Shown here: positions 16,421-27,243 of the stretch, piece after piece
How positions within the stretch are numbered: the first letter of the stretch is position 1
Layout of the letters: the number at the start of each line of letters is the position of its first letter
NCBI RefSeq assembly: GCF_026340095.1
Contig: NZ_JAPEPO010000002.1
Location: forward strand, 558,001-622,000
DNA: 64,000 bases
Reading direction: 5' to 3'
Origin: Streptomyces sp. NBC_01446
GTDB lineage: Bacteria; Actinomycetota; Actinomycetes; Streptomycetales; Streptomycetaceae
Program-made: the position numbers and the translations under genes
The notes under the pieces: generated by a model
What the model was told of the DNA's origin: nothing
The model's database searches: none
What the model saw: only the letters and a program-made list of their open reading frames with translations

Positions 16421-17440
16421 TCAGGCCGACTCGCGTACCACCAGGCGGGGCAAGATCACCCGCTCGGCGAGCGGGTCGCGGCCCTGTACGAGCGCCGCGA
16501 CCTGCTCGACGGCGGCCCGGCCCACCTGGCGCTTGTCGACGTGCAGCGTGGTGAGGGGCGGGTCCATCAGCTCGCCGAGCATCAGGCCGTCGCACCCGAC
16601 GAAGGCACAGTCGCCCGGGACGTCCAGGCCCCGGCGCAGCGCGCGGCGCATGGCGCCGACCGCGATCAGGTCGTTGTAGCCGAGGACCGCGGTGGTGCCG
16701 GGGTGTTCGGCGAGCACGCGGTCCATCCCGTCGGCGCCGCCCTGCACGGAGTTGGCCACGGGCACGACCGGAGCCCCGCCGGAGTCGAGGCCGTGCTCGG
16801 CGGCCAGGGCGAGGAACAGGGCGCGCCGGGAGTGCGGGTCCGCCCGGTCTCCGCGTGCCCTGTCATCGAGCATCACCACGCGCCGGTGTCCGGCCGCCAT
16901 GAGGTGCCCGAGGGCCTGCCGCATCCCGGACTCGAAGTCGATACGGACGCCGCCGGCGGCAGGCGGCCGGGTGTCGTGGTCCAGGAGCACCAGCGGGATA
17001 CCGGTGCCTCGCACCCGTTCGATGGCGCTCTCGGCGAAGAAGTAGCCGACGCACGCGTCGACATGGTCCGCGACTGTGGCCGCCACCCTCTGCTCGCGTT
17101 CGAGGGCCGACCCGGTGCTGTACACGGCGACCTGCCAGCCGCGCTCGTCTGCCGCCTCCATCACCCCGGCGGCGACTTCGGGAAAGAACGGGTTGAGCAC
17201 ATCGGCGACGACCAGGCCGAGCGTGGTCGTCGCGGAGCCTGCCATGCCGCGCGCATGCCGGTTGGGCCGGTAGCCGAGCGTGTGGGCCACCTCCAGGATC
17301 CGTGCCCGGGTGTCCGGGTCGATCTCCGGCTTGTCGTTGATGGCGCGGGAGACGGTCTGCCGGGAGACACCCGCGGAGCGGGCCACGTCGTCGATGGTGA
17401 CGCCGTGACGCCCGCGCCGGGACGTGCGGGGGGTGGGCAT
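16421..17440 (-). CDS. LacI-family transcriptional regulator 1
   Basis: The 339-residue protein has a LacI helix-turn-helix (VTIDDVARSAGVSRQTVSRA, residues about 14-33) with the hinge YRPNRHARGMA, and a periplasmic-binding-like sensor domain (TTTLGLVVADVLNPFFPEVA through LPRLVVRES). It is divergent from the GH36-like gene with 275 bases between them. A perfect 14-bp palindrome CGTGAGCGCTCACG lies 64 bases upstream of its start, and two related sites lie before the GH36-like gene. It very likely represses both genes until a sugar binds. The sensed sugar is unknown. Confidence 0.9.
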   Translation of the reverse strand: MPTPRTSRRGRHGVTIDDVARSAGVSRQTVSRAINDKPEIDPDTRARILEVAHTLGYRPNRHARGMAGSATTTLGLVVADVLNPFFPEVAAGVMEAADERGWQVAVYSTGSALEREQRVAATVADHVDACVGYFFAESAIERVRGTGIPLVLLDHDTRPPAAGGVRIDFESGMRQALGHLMAAGHRRVVMLDDRARGDRADPHSRRALFLALAAEHGLDSGGAPVVPVANSVQGGADGMDRVLAEHPGTTAVLGYNDLIAVGAMRRALRRGLDVPGDCAFVGCDGLMLGELMDPPLTTLHVDKRQVGRAAVEQVAALVQGRDPLAERVILPRLVVRESA

Positions 17441-17503
17441 CTCGGGGAAGATTCCTCTCTCTGCCTGCCCAAGTGTCGTCCGTCGTCGCTGCCGGACGGA
17501 TCA

Positions 17504-17517
17504 CGTGAGCGCTCACG
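17504..17517. promoter_or_regulatory. LacI-type operator before regulator 1
   Basis: CGTGAGCGCTCACG is a perfect palindrome with the central CG typical of LacI-family operators. It sits in the promoter region of the LacI gene ending at 16421, consistent with autoregulation. Confidence 0.6.
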
Positions 17518-17645
17518 GACATGATGAGCAGCTCGTTGCCTGCTGTCAACGACTGGCTGTCACAGGGCAGTTGAGGTGATCAAGGCTGAATTCAGGAACC
17601 CCTCGCAACGGTCTTGACGGGGACATGCCGCGGCTTCAAGGTACT

Positions 17646-17672
17646 CCGTGAACGCTCACGGGAACGCTCACG
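17646..17672. promoter_or_regulatory. Double LacI-type operator before the GH36-like gene
   Basis: CCGTGAACGCTCACGG (17646-17661) and the overlapping repeat GGGAACGCTCACG (17660-17672) share the ACGCTCACG half-site with the palindrome at 17504-17517. They lie 44 to 70 bases upstream of the GTG start at 17716, where a bound repressor could block the promoter. Confidence 0.6.
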
Positions 17673-17715
17673 AATCGGCCACCCGTCTCTGCAGTCGCCC
17701 TCCCGGAGGACATAC

Positions 17716-19476
17716 GTGACGTCCATCGCGGTCACCACGGCAGAACGCCCGCCCACGCCCACCACCGCGCTCATCGACCGGGTCGGCGTCGCTGTGCTCA
17801 TCGACGGAGCCCCCATAGAGCCCGTAGTGCGTGAACTTCCCGACGGAGTAAGGGCATTGGATGTGTCAGCCCGCGAGGGCGCCGCCGTGGAGATCCGTCT
17901 GGCGACGCCCCTGCAGGACGCCGTCGGCTACTGGCACCCGGACGCCGGCTGGCAGCGGTCCCTGCCGCCGGACTGGGCCGGGCGACTGAACGCCGGCTTG
18001 GTGCACGGCAGCGCGATCGGCTGCCTGTACGAGACGTCGGGGCAGACGCTGCTGGCCTTCGCCGCCCAGGACGCGACGGCCGAGACGCACCTGGTCTTCG
18101 GCGTCTCGGAGCAGCGCAAACTGTTCGCGGTGCATCTTGAACTCACCGCCGGACGGAGGCCGTTCACCCTCCTCTTGGCGGGCCGCAGCCCCTCCCCCGC
18201 GGCGGCGCTGCGCCTGCTGCGACGGCGGCTCGTCGGCACCGCGAAGCTGCCGCCGCTGGCTCTGCCGGAGGCGGGCCGCGCCCCCGCCTACTCCACCTGG
18301 TACGCCTTCGGGCAGGAGGTCACGGCCGACGGCGTGGCACAGGAGGCCGAGCGCGCCGCCGCACTCGGCTGCGGACTGCTGATCCTCGACGACGGCTGGC
18401 AGCGCGGCGGCCGGGAGCGCGGCTACGCCTGGGCGGGCGACTGGCAGGTCGACACGGCCAAGTTCCCCGATCTCGCCGGTCATGTGCGCCACGTGCAGGG
18501 CCTGGGCCTGGCGTACATGGTGTGGATCGCCCCGCTGCTCCTGGGGCCGGACTCCCTCGAGTGGCAGCGGCTCTCCCCGTACGCCCGCATCCCCAGCCCG
18601 ACCGCGCCGGGCGCACACGTCCTCGACCCCAGGGAACCCCGGGTGCGCGCGCACGTCCTGGAGGTGTGCACCCGGCTCGTCGCCGACCACGGGCTCGACG
18701 GCCTGAAGCTGGACTTCCTCGACGACGCCACCGCGTACGCGGACGACGCCGGTGGCCCCGTCGGACCCGCGATGGCCCTGCTGCTCGGGGACCTTCGCGC
18801 CACCCTCGACGCGCTGTGCCCGCGCGGCCCGCTGGTCGAACTGCGCCAGCCCTATCTCGGCCCCGGCATGAGCGCGTACGGGAATCTGCTGCGCGCCACC
18901 GACTGCCCGGCCGACGCCACCGCGAACCGGATCCGCACGATCGACGCGGCGCTCTGCGCGACTGGCGGCGCCGTCCATTCGGACATGCTGATGTGGGACC
19001 CGGATGCAGTGGCCGAGGCGGCGGCCAGGCAGATCCAGTCCGTGTTGCACGCAGTGCCACAACTGTCATGTTTTCTCGGTGAGTTGAGCCCGGACCACCG
19101 CGAGGTCGTGACGTTCTGGCTGCGCCAGTGGCAGCGGTTGCGCCCTGTGCTGCTGGACGGCGAGATGGAGCCGGGCCGCCCGGACGAGCTGTACCCCCTC
19201 GTTCGGGCCCACGCCGGTGACGCCCAGGTGGTCGTCGCGCACGCAGAACGCACCGTCCTCCTTGACCTGATGCGCCACCCCCGGGCCGATCTGGTGAACG
19301 CCACCGCCGCGGACGGCCTGGTCTGCGTCATTCCGCACGGCCCCGTGCGGGCCACGCTCACCACGTACGACGCACGCGGCCGGCTCACCCACTCGGGCCC
19401 CCACACCCTCGGCCCCGGCGCGGTCCGCCTCGACATACCGCCCTCCGGCCTGCTGACCGTCCGGCCACCCTACTGA
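17716..19476 (+). CDS. GH36-like alpha-galactosidase (clan GH-D)
   Basis: The 586-residue protein starts at the GTG at 17716 (GGAGGACATAC upstream). After an N-terminal beta-rich domain (to about 190) the barrel begins with YSTWYAFGQEVT. Next come the clan motif LLILDDGWQ (about 220-228), then LKLDFLDD with the expected nucleophile Asp at about 331, and HSDMLMWDPD (about 419-428) near the acid/base. The family removes alpha-galactosyl side groups. No signal peptide is present, so it acts on imported oligosaccharides. It may form an operon with the GH29-like gene 94 bases downstream and is probably controlled by LacI regulator 1. Confidence 0.75.
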   Translation: MTSIAVTTAERPPTPTTALIDRVGVAVLIDGAPIEPVVRELPDGVRALDVSAREGAAVEIRLATPLQDAVGYWHPDAGWQRSLPPDWAGRLNAGLVHGSAIGCLYETSGQTLLAFAAQDATAETHLVFGVSEQRKLFAVHLELTAGRRPFTLLLAGRSPSPAAALRLLRRRLVGTAKLPPLALPEAGRAPAYSTWYAFGQEVTADGVAQEAERAAALGCGLLILDDGWQRGGRERGYAWAGDWQVDTAKFPDLAGHVRHVQGLGLAYMVWIAPLLLGPDSLEWQRLSPYARIPSPTAPGAHVLDPREPRVRAHVLEVCTRLVADHGLDGLKLDFLDDATAYADDAGGPVGPAMALLLGDLRATLDALCPRGPLVELRQPYLGPGMSAYGNLLRATDCPADATANRIRTIDAALCATGGAVHSDMLMWDPDAVAEAAARQIQSVLHAVPQLSCFLGELSPDHREVVTFWLRQWQRLRPVLLDGEMEPGRPDELYPLVRAHAGDAQVVVAHAERTVLLDLMRHPRADLVNATAADGLVCVIPHGPVRATLTTYDARGRLTHSGPHTLGPGAVRLDIPPSGLLTVRPPY

Positions 19477-19569
19477 TCCAGAGGAGGTCGACCAACTCGC
19501 CTGCACAGCACATTCCTTGTCTGTCCCGGCAACGTCACGGTGCTGCACCCGAAGGAGGAACAACCCCTC

Positions 19570-21441
19570 ATGTCCAGCCAACCAGCGCGCCGGCCACGGC
19601 GCCTGTGGGCCCTGTGGGCGGCCCTGCTCGCCCTGTTCAGCCCCCTCCTGCTCACTCCCGCATCCGCCCCTGCGGCCACGGCCACCGACACGACCGCCAC
19701 CGTGCAGGCGGAGCCGGTGCCGGGCATGTTCAACCCGCGTCAGACCTGGCTGCGCGACTCCACCGCGGGCCTGTTCCTGCACTGGGGCATGTACACCCAG
19801 CCCGAGCACTACGACTGCGACTCCTGGCAGAAGGCCGTGAACGACAGCGGCTGGAACCCGGACTACTGGGTCAAGGAGACGCAGAAGATCCACGGCTCGT
19901 ACATCGTCCTGGCCACCTTTCACAGCCGCCTGGGCTACGCCCGCCCCTGGCCGTCGAAGATCCCCGGCAGTTGCTCGACGAAGCGCGACATCCTCGGGGA
20001 GCTCATCAAGGCGGCCAAGGCCAAGGGCATCAAGGTCATCCTCTACATGACCGACGATCCGCAGTGGCACGACGTCATGGGCCCTGAGTCCTTCGACTCC
20101 GCCGCCTACTCCGCGTACAAGGGCAAGGACGTCGATCTGACGACCCGCCCCGGCTTCGGCGAGTTCAGCTACGACAACTTCTTCGAGGTGATGCACAACT
20201 ACCCGGATCTGAAGGGCTTCTGGATCGACAACGACAACGAGTACTGGGAGCAGCACCACCTGTACGAACAGATCCGTGAGCAGCGCCCGGACATGCTCCT
20301 GAGCAACAACAACGAAGACACGCCGATCATGGACACCGTCAGCAACGAGCAGAAGACCGGCATGACGCCCGACTACGACATGCCGGCGGCGTACTGGACG
20401 TCCATGCCGCGCCTGACGGAGTCCTGTTACAAGGTGCCCTCGAGCGGCGCCTGGTGGTACGACGGTCAGGACCGTCCGGTGGACACGGCGCTCAACATCC
20501 GCCGCTACGTGGCCAACGCGGGCACGTCGTACAAGTCACTGATGGACCTCCAGGCTCAGGTGGACGGGACGTTCCCGCCCCAACAGCAGGCGTTCACCGA
20601 CTACCTGTCGAAGTATCTCGACCCGATCTGGGAGTCGCTCCACGGTGTGGAGGGCGGCGGCTATCTGTACGGCGGGCTGCGCCCGGGCGCCTGGAACGAC
20701 GGGGCCTACGGCTACACCACGGTGAGCAAGGAGGACGCGACGCGCCAGTACATCCATGTCACGACGCGGCCGGCGGGAACCGGCTCCGGCACTCTCCGCA
20801 TTCGTGACAACGGCACGAAGGTGAAGCGGATCAGCGATCTGCGTACCGGCAGGAAGATCGCCTTCGACCAGCACGACGGCACCGTCACACTCAAGGGCAT
20901 CACCACCTGGGACCCGTACGACACCGTGTTCAAGGTGGAGACGGAGCGACACCGCCAGGGCCTGTACCCCTCCAACACGGTGCGGGCCACCGCCACCTCG
21001 TCGAAGGACGGCCACCCGGCGGCCAACCTCACCGACGGCGACCTCACCCGGTACTGGGACTCGAACGCGCAGGTGCCCGTCTCGGTCACGCTGGATCTCG
21101 GGGACATGAAGAAGGCCCGGTATCTGGCGGTGAACCAGACCGAGTGGTCGCCCACGTACAACCGTGAGTCCTTCGGCAGGAAGGAGGACTCGGCCCGGAT
21201 CAAGGACTACAAGGTCTTCGTCAGTGACGACGGCGAGCACTGGGGCGATCCGGTGAAGACCGGTGTCATGGAGAGCGCCCGCAGCACCCGCTACGTCGAC
21301 CTGGACACCACGGCCCGCTACATCAAGCTGGAGGTGGACAGCACCTGGTCGGCGGCGACCGTCGTCCCCTTCTACCACCAGCTGAGGATCGACGAGATCG
21401 CGGTCGGCCACTCGTATCCCGTGAGCCACGACCGCGGGTGA
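19570..21441 (+). CDS. Secreted GH29-like enzyme (alpha-L-fucosidase type) with discoidin domain
   Basis: The 623-residue protein starts at the ATG at 19570, with AGGAGGAA upstream. Its RRPRRLWALWAALLALF signal points to export. The catalytic region (about 50-400) opens with STAGLFLHWGMYTQPEHYDC, the GLFxHWG motif of GH29, and continues with IVLATFHSR and KGFWIDNDN (Asp about 220), where the nucleophile is expected. The usual WFDGG-like context is altered, so substrate may differ from simple fucosides. A C-terminal F5/8 type C (CBM32-like) domain spans about 460-610 (NTVRATATSSKDGHPAANLT). It would trim extracellular side chains. Confidence 0.65.
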   Translation: MSSQPARRPRRLWALWAALLALFSPLLLTPASAPAATATDTTATVQAEPVPGMFNPRQTWLRDSTAGLFLHWGMYTQPEHYDCDSWQKAVNDSGWNPDYWVKETQKIHGSYIVLATFHSRLGYARPWPSKIPGSCSTKRDILGELIKAAKAKGIKVILYMTDDPQWHDVMGPESFDSAAYSAYKGKDVDLTTRPGFGEFSYDNFFEVMHNYPDLKGFWIDNDNEYWEQHHLYEQIREQRPDMLLSNNNEDTPIMDTVSNEQKTGMTPDYDMPAAYWTSMPRLTESCYKVPSSGAWWYDGQDRPVDTALNIRRYVANAGTSYKSLMDLQAQVDGTFPPQQQAFTDYLSKYLDPIWESLHGVEGGGYLYGGLRPGAWNDGAYGYTTVSKEDATRQYIHVTTRPAGTGSGTLRIRDNGTKVKRISDLRTGRKIAFDQHDGTVTLKGITTWDPYDTVFKVETERHRQGLYPSNTVRATATSSKDGHPAANLTDGDLTRYWDSNAQVPVSVTLDLGDMKKARYLAVNQTEWSPTYNRESFGRKEDSARIKDYKVFVSDDGEHWGDPVKTGVMESARSTRYVDLDTTARYIKLEVDSTWSAATVVPFYHQLRIDEIAVGHSYPVSHDRG

Positions 21442-21447
21442 CCAACG

Positions 21448-21486
21448 CGCTTACCCTGAGGGCCTATGGGGCCTTCGGGGTAAGCG
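21448..21486. terminator. Bidirectional terminator between GH29-like and GH10 genes
   Basis: CGCTTACCCTGAGGGCC pairs with GGCCTTCGGGGTAAGCG, a 17-bp stem with two G-U wobbles and a loop of about five bases. It lies between two convergent genes, so it can stop transcription from both sides. Confidence 0.8.
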
Positions 21487-21506
21487 TCCCGGTCGTCACC
21501 CGGCGG

Positions 21507-24009
<2,503 letters not shown>

Positions 24010-24013
24010 CCTG

Positions 24014-24039
24014 AAAGATCTCCGGATGTCTTCCGGAAA
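24014..24039. promoter_or_regulatory. TCCGGA-type operator candidate at regulator 2
   Basis: On the minus strand it reads TTTCCGGAAG, ACA, TCCGGAGATCT. TCCGGA occurs twice, 11 bases apart, just before the start of the LacI gene. It matches the elements at 22807-22832 and 25202-25229. Confidence 0.5.
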
Positions 24040-24114
24040 CCGTAGGACATGCCGTCGACCGTGCGCCGGTCAAGCCGGGATTTTGTCCGACCCGCCGAAC
24101 GCCTGGCCCTGAAT

Positions 24115-25134
24115 CTACGCGCCCCCTGCTCCCAGCACCTCGCGCAGCCAGGTCATTTGGCGACGTACGTGCACGGCGTCGCCGTGCTCGTGGCCGTTGA
24201 ACGGGTAGGCGTGGATCTCCCGGACGGGGTCCGTGCCGGTGAGTTCGCCGTAGCGGTGGTGCGCCGCGTACGCACCGCTGGGCGGGCAGACCTGGTCGCG
24301 CAGGCCGACTCCGAAGTGGGCCGGGGCCTGGGCGCGGCGGGCGAACGAGATGCCCTCGACGTAGCCGAGCGTGCGGTACGCGGCGTCCTCCGCGCCCCGG
24401 TGTACGGCGAGGTAGGCGGCGATCTCGCCGTAGGGCCCCGCGTCGGTCAGGTCGAGGCCGCGCCGGATGCCGCACAGCAGCGGCGCCGTGACCAGGGCCG
24501 CGGCAAGATCGGGGACGAGTCCGGCGACGGCGAGGGCTACTCCCCCGCCCTGGCTGTTGCCCACCGCGGCGATCCGGTCCCGGTCGACGCCGGGCAGGGC
24601 TCGCAGCGCGGCGACGGCACACACCGCGTCGGTGATCAGGCGGCGGTAGTGGTAGTCGTGCGGGTCGAGCAGCCCACGCACCGCAGGTCCCGGGCCGCCG
24701 GGCGCGGCCGCGTGCCGGTCGGGGGTCGCGCCGCCGTTGCCGTACTGGTCGCCCTGGCCACGGTTGTCCATGAGCAGATGGGCATATCCGGCGTTCGCCC
24801 AGGTGAGGCGCTCGTGCGGGAGGCCGCGGCCGCGGCCGTAACCCGCGAACTCGACGACTGCGGGCATGAGTTCGCCGTCGTCCGCGGGCCGGGTGTACCA
24901 GGCGCGGACGGGGTCGCCGGCGAAGCCGCGGAAGGTGACGTCCCAACTCTCGACGAGCCGCAGGCCGGTGTCGACGGGTCGGACGCGGATCAGGGGTTCG
25001 GGGTGGGTGGCGGACTTCAGCGTGGCCTGCCAGAACGCATCGAAATCGGCGGGTTCGTCGGGCTCGGGTCGGTGGCGCTGGAGTTCGTCCAGGGGCAGGT
25101 CGAAGGCGGGCACAGGCACCTCACAGCCGGTCAC
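24115..25134 (-). CDS. Acetyl-xylan esterase / cephalosporin C deacetylase family (CE7)
   Basis: The protein has 339 residues from the GTG at 25134 (AAGGGAG upstream); an ATG at 25164 lacks a ribosome binding site. It shows the CE7 landmarks: FDAFWQATL, the WDVTFRGFAGDPVRAWYTRP strand, RGQGDQ (here DNRGQGDQYG), nucleophile elbow VGNSQGGG (Ser about 193), acidic GLRDQVCPP, and His in FNGHEHGD. Such enzymes remove acetyl groups from xylo-oligosaccharides and usually act in the cytoplasm; no signal peptide is seen. It is divergent from the transporter operon with a shared TCCGGA-type element between them. Confidence 0.85.
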   Translation of the reverse strand: MTGCEVPVPAFDLPLDELQRHRPEPDEPADFDAFWQATLKSATHPEPLIRVRPVDTGLRLVESWDVTFRGFAGDPVRAWYTRPADDGELMPAVVEFAGYGRGRGLPHERLTWANAGYAHLLMDNRGQGDQYGNGGATPDRHAAAPGGPGPAVRGLLDPHDYHYRRLITDAVCAVAALRALPGVDRDRIAAVGNSQGGGVALAVAGLVPDLAAALVTAPLLCGIRRGLDLTDAGPYGEIAAYLAVHRGAEDAAYRTLGYVEGISFARRAQAPAHFGVGLRDQVCPPSGAYAAHHRYGELTGTDPVREIHAYPFNGHEHGDAVHVRRQMTWLREVLGAGGA

Positions 25135-25201
25135 GGAGCCAACTCCCTTTGACGCGGCACCCATTGACAGGGGTCGGGAGCGGCTTTAGGTTGCGGCGAC
25201 G

Positions 25202-25229
25202 TTACCGGAAGATTCCTGAAAGTTCTCGG
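25202..25229. promoter_or_regulatory. TCCGGA-type operator candidate, esterase/transporter region
   Basis: TTACCGGAAG, AT, TCCTGAAAGTTCTCGG. The spacing between the two blocks is one base shorter than at the other two sites. It lies between the divergent esterase and permease genes, where one bound regulator could act on both. Confidence 0.45.
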
Positions 25230-25287
25230 TACCAATTTCCCCGCCCTTGTGATGACTTCCGTCTGCCCGTGTGACGAAAGGCCCTGC

Positions 25288-26274
25288 ATGAGCTCCTCCA
25301 CCATGACGGGCAGCCAGCCCCGCACCGGCGCCGCGCCCGACCCGCCGCCCGACAAGAAGCGTCCGTCCGGCCGTCGTTCCTGGCGCCGATCTCTGCGCCG
25401 CGACTGGCAGCTGTACTCCCTTGCCGTGCTGCCGATCCTGTTCTTCCTGGTCTTCCGCTATCTGCCGATGATCGGCAACGTGATTGCGTTCCGCCGCTTC
25501 GAGCCGGGCGGTTCGATCCTCGGCGAGGAGTGGGTGGGCCTGCGCTATGTGCAGATGTTCCTCAGCGACCCGTCGTTCTGGCAGGTCTTCCGGAACACGC
25601 TCTGGATGGGCCTGCTGACGCTGCTGTTCTGCTTCCCGGTGCCGATCGTGCTGGCCCTGCTGCTCAACGAGGTCCGGCGCACCGCACTGAAACGGTTCGT
25701 GCAGTCGATCTCGTACCTGCCGCACTTCCTGTCCATCGTGATCGTCGCGGGCATCACGGTGCAGATGCTGGCGTCGGACGGCCCGATCAACCATATGCTC
25801 ACGGCGTTCGGCCACGATCCGGTCCGGTTCATCCAGGAGCCCGGCTGGTTCCGGACGATCTACGTCGGTTCCGAGGTCTGGCAGACGGCCGGCTGGGGCA
25901 CGATCCTCTATCTCGCGGCGTTGAGCACGATCGACGAGGACCTGTACGAGGCGGCCCGGATCGACGGCGCGAACCGCTGGCAGCAGACCTGGCACGTGAC
26001 GCTCCCCGGCATCCGCCCCACCATGTTCACGCTGCTGATCCTCAACATCGGCACGTTCATGGTGGTCGGCTTCGAGAAGATCCTGCTGCTCTACAACCCG
26101 CTGACGTACCCGACGGCCGACGTCATCTCCACCTATCTGTACCGCACCGGTGTCGAGTCGAACTCCTTCAGCTATGCCGCCGCCATCGGCCTGTTCGAGG
26201 CGGTCATCGGCCTCCTGCTGATCACGTCCGCGAACCGGCTGTCGCGCAAGACCGTGGGGACGAGCCTGTGGTAA
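25288..26274 (+). CDS. ABC sugar permease, LplB type
   Basis: The 328-residue protein starts at the ATG at 25288. Six hydrophobic segments begin with LYSLAVLPILFFLVFRYLPM, and the ATPase-contact EAA loop is EAARIDGANRWQQTWHVTLP (about residues 230-249). The LplB subfamily, as opposed to the MalF type, is typical of importers for acidic or large oligosaccharides, including aldouronates. The next gene starts 7 bases before its stop, so translation is coupled. No ATPase gene is in the operon; Streptomyces commonly uses the shared MsiK ATPase encoded elsewhere. Confidence 0.9.
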   Translation: MSSSTMTGSQPRTGAAPDPPPDKKRPSGRRSWRRSLRRDWQLYSLAVLPILFFLVFRYLPMIGNVIAFRRFEPGGSILGEEWVGLRYVQMFLSDPSFWQVFRNTLWMGLLTLLFCFPVPIVLALLLNEVRRTALKRFVQSISYLPHFLSIVIVAGITVQMLASDGPINHMLTAFGHDPVRFIQEPGWFRTIYVGSEVWQTAGWGTILYLAALSTIDEDLYEAARIDGANRWQQTWHVTLPGIRPTMFTLLILNIGTFMVVGFEKILLLYNPLTYPTADVISTYLYRTGVESNSFSYAAAIGLFEAVIGLLLITSANRLSRKTVGTSLW

Positions 26275-27179
26275 GCATCCAGACCCCAACCCGCGCCGCC
26301 ACGACCGTGACCGGCCCGACCCGCGGCTACCGCGTCTTCCAAGGCGTCAACGCCGTGATCCTGACGCTGGTCGTGGTGGTCACGCTCTACCCGATCATCA
26401 ACATCGTCGCCCGCTCCCTCAGCGGGGAGCACCAGATCAGGGCGGGCGAGGTGACGCTGTGGCCCAAGGGCTTCAACCTCACCACGTACAAGATCGTCTT
26501 CCAGGACGGGACGTTCTGGCGCAGCTACGGGAACACCGTCCTCTATACGGTGCTCTCCACCGCTGTCGCCATGGCCCTCACCACGATCTACGCGTACGTC
26601 CTGTCGAAGAAGGACCTGCGCGGGCGTACGTTCCTCGTCGGCATCGCCGTCTTCACGATGTTCTTCTCCGGTGGTCTGATCCCCAACTACGTGCTGATCA
26701 CCAGCCTCGGCCTGAAGAACTCGATCTGGGCGATCGCCCTGCCGAACGCCATCAGCGTCTTCAACCTCCTGGTGATGAAGGCATTCTTCGAGAACATGCC
26801 GGCGGAGCTCGAGGAAGCCGCGCAGATCGACGGCCTGAGCACGTACGGGACGTTGCTGCGGATCGTGCTGCCGTTGTCGAAGGCCGTCATCGCGACCATG
26901 GTGCTCTTCTACTCGGTGTCGTTCTGGAACTCATGGTTCTCGGCGTTCCTGTACATGGACAGAGCCGATCTGATGCCGGTCACCGTCTACCTGCGCAACC
27001 TCATCGCGGGCGCCACCGAGGGCGGCAACGCGGGGGCCGCGGCCGACCAGCTCACCCAGGCCGCCGCGAACATCCAGTCGGTGACCATCGTGCTCACGGC
27101 GCTGCCGATCCTCGCCGTCTACCCGTTCGTGCAGCGGTACTTCGTCTCGGGCGTGATGCTCGGCGCGGTCAAGGGCTGA
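26268..27179 (+). CDS. ABC sugar permease, YtcP type
   Basis: The 303-residue protein starts at the GTG at 26268, inside the end of the LplB-type gene. Six membrane helices (VNAVILTLVVVVTLYPII first) and the EAA loop EEAAQIDGLSTYGTLLRIVL are visible. The segment FTMFFSGGLIPNYVLITSLG is characteristic of the YtcP group that pairs with LplB. Together the two form the membrane channel of the oligosaccharide importer. Confidence 0.9.
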   Translation: MVSIQTPTRAATTVTGPTRGYRVFQGVNAVILTLVVVVTLYPIINIVARSLSGEHQIRAGEVTLWPKGFNLTTYKIVFQDGTFWRSYGNTVLYTVLSTAVAMALTTIYAYVLSKKDLRGRTFLVGIAVFTMFFSGGLIPNYVLITSLGLKNSIWAIALPNAISVFNLLVMKAFFENMPAELEEAAQIDGLSTYGTLLRIVLPLSKAVIATMVLFYSVSFWNSWFSAFLYMDRADLMPVTVYLRNLIAGATEGGNAGAAADQLTQAAANIQSVTIVLTALPILAVYPFVQRYFVSGVMLGAVKG

Positions 27180-27221
27180 GCGCAACCACTTCACGCACGA
27201 ACACAATCACGCCTCAACAGA

Positions 27222-27243
27222 CTTGTAGAACAAGGGAGTTCAC
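27222..27243 (+). promoter_or_regulatory. Small hairpin joined to the ribosome binding site
   Basis: CTTGT (27222-27226) and ACAAG (27230-27234) form a short hairpin whose last base begins the ribosome binding site GGGAG of the binding-protein gene. The 64-base gap after the permease gene allows separate control. An almost identical structure occurs at 45560-45574. Confidence 0.35.
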
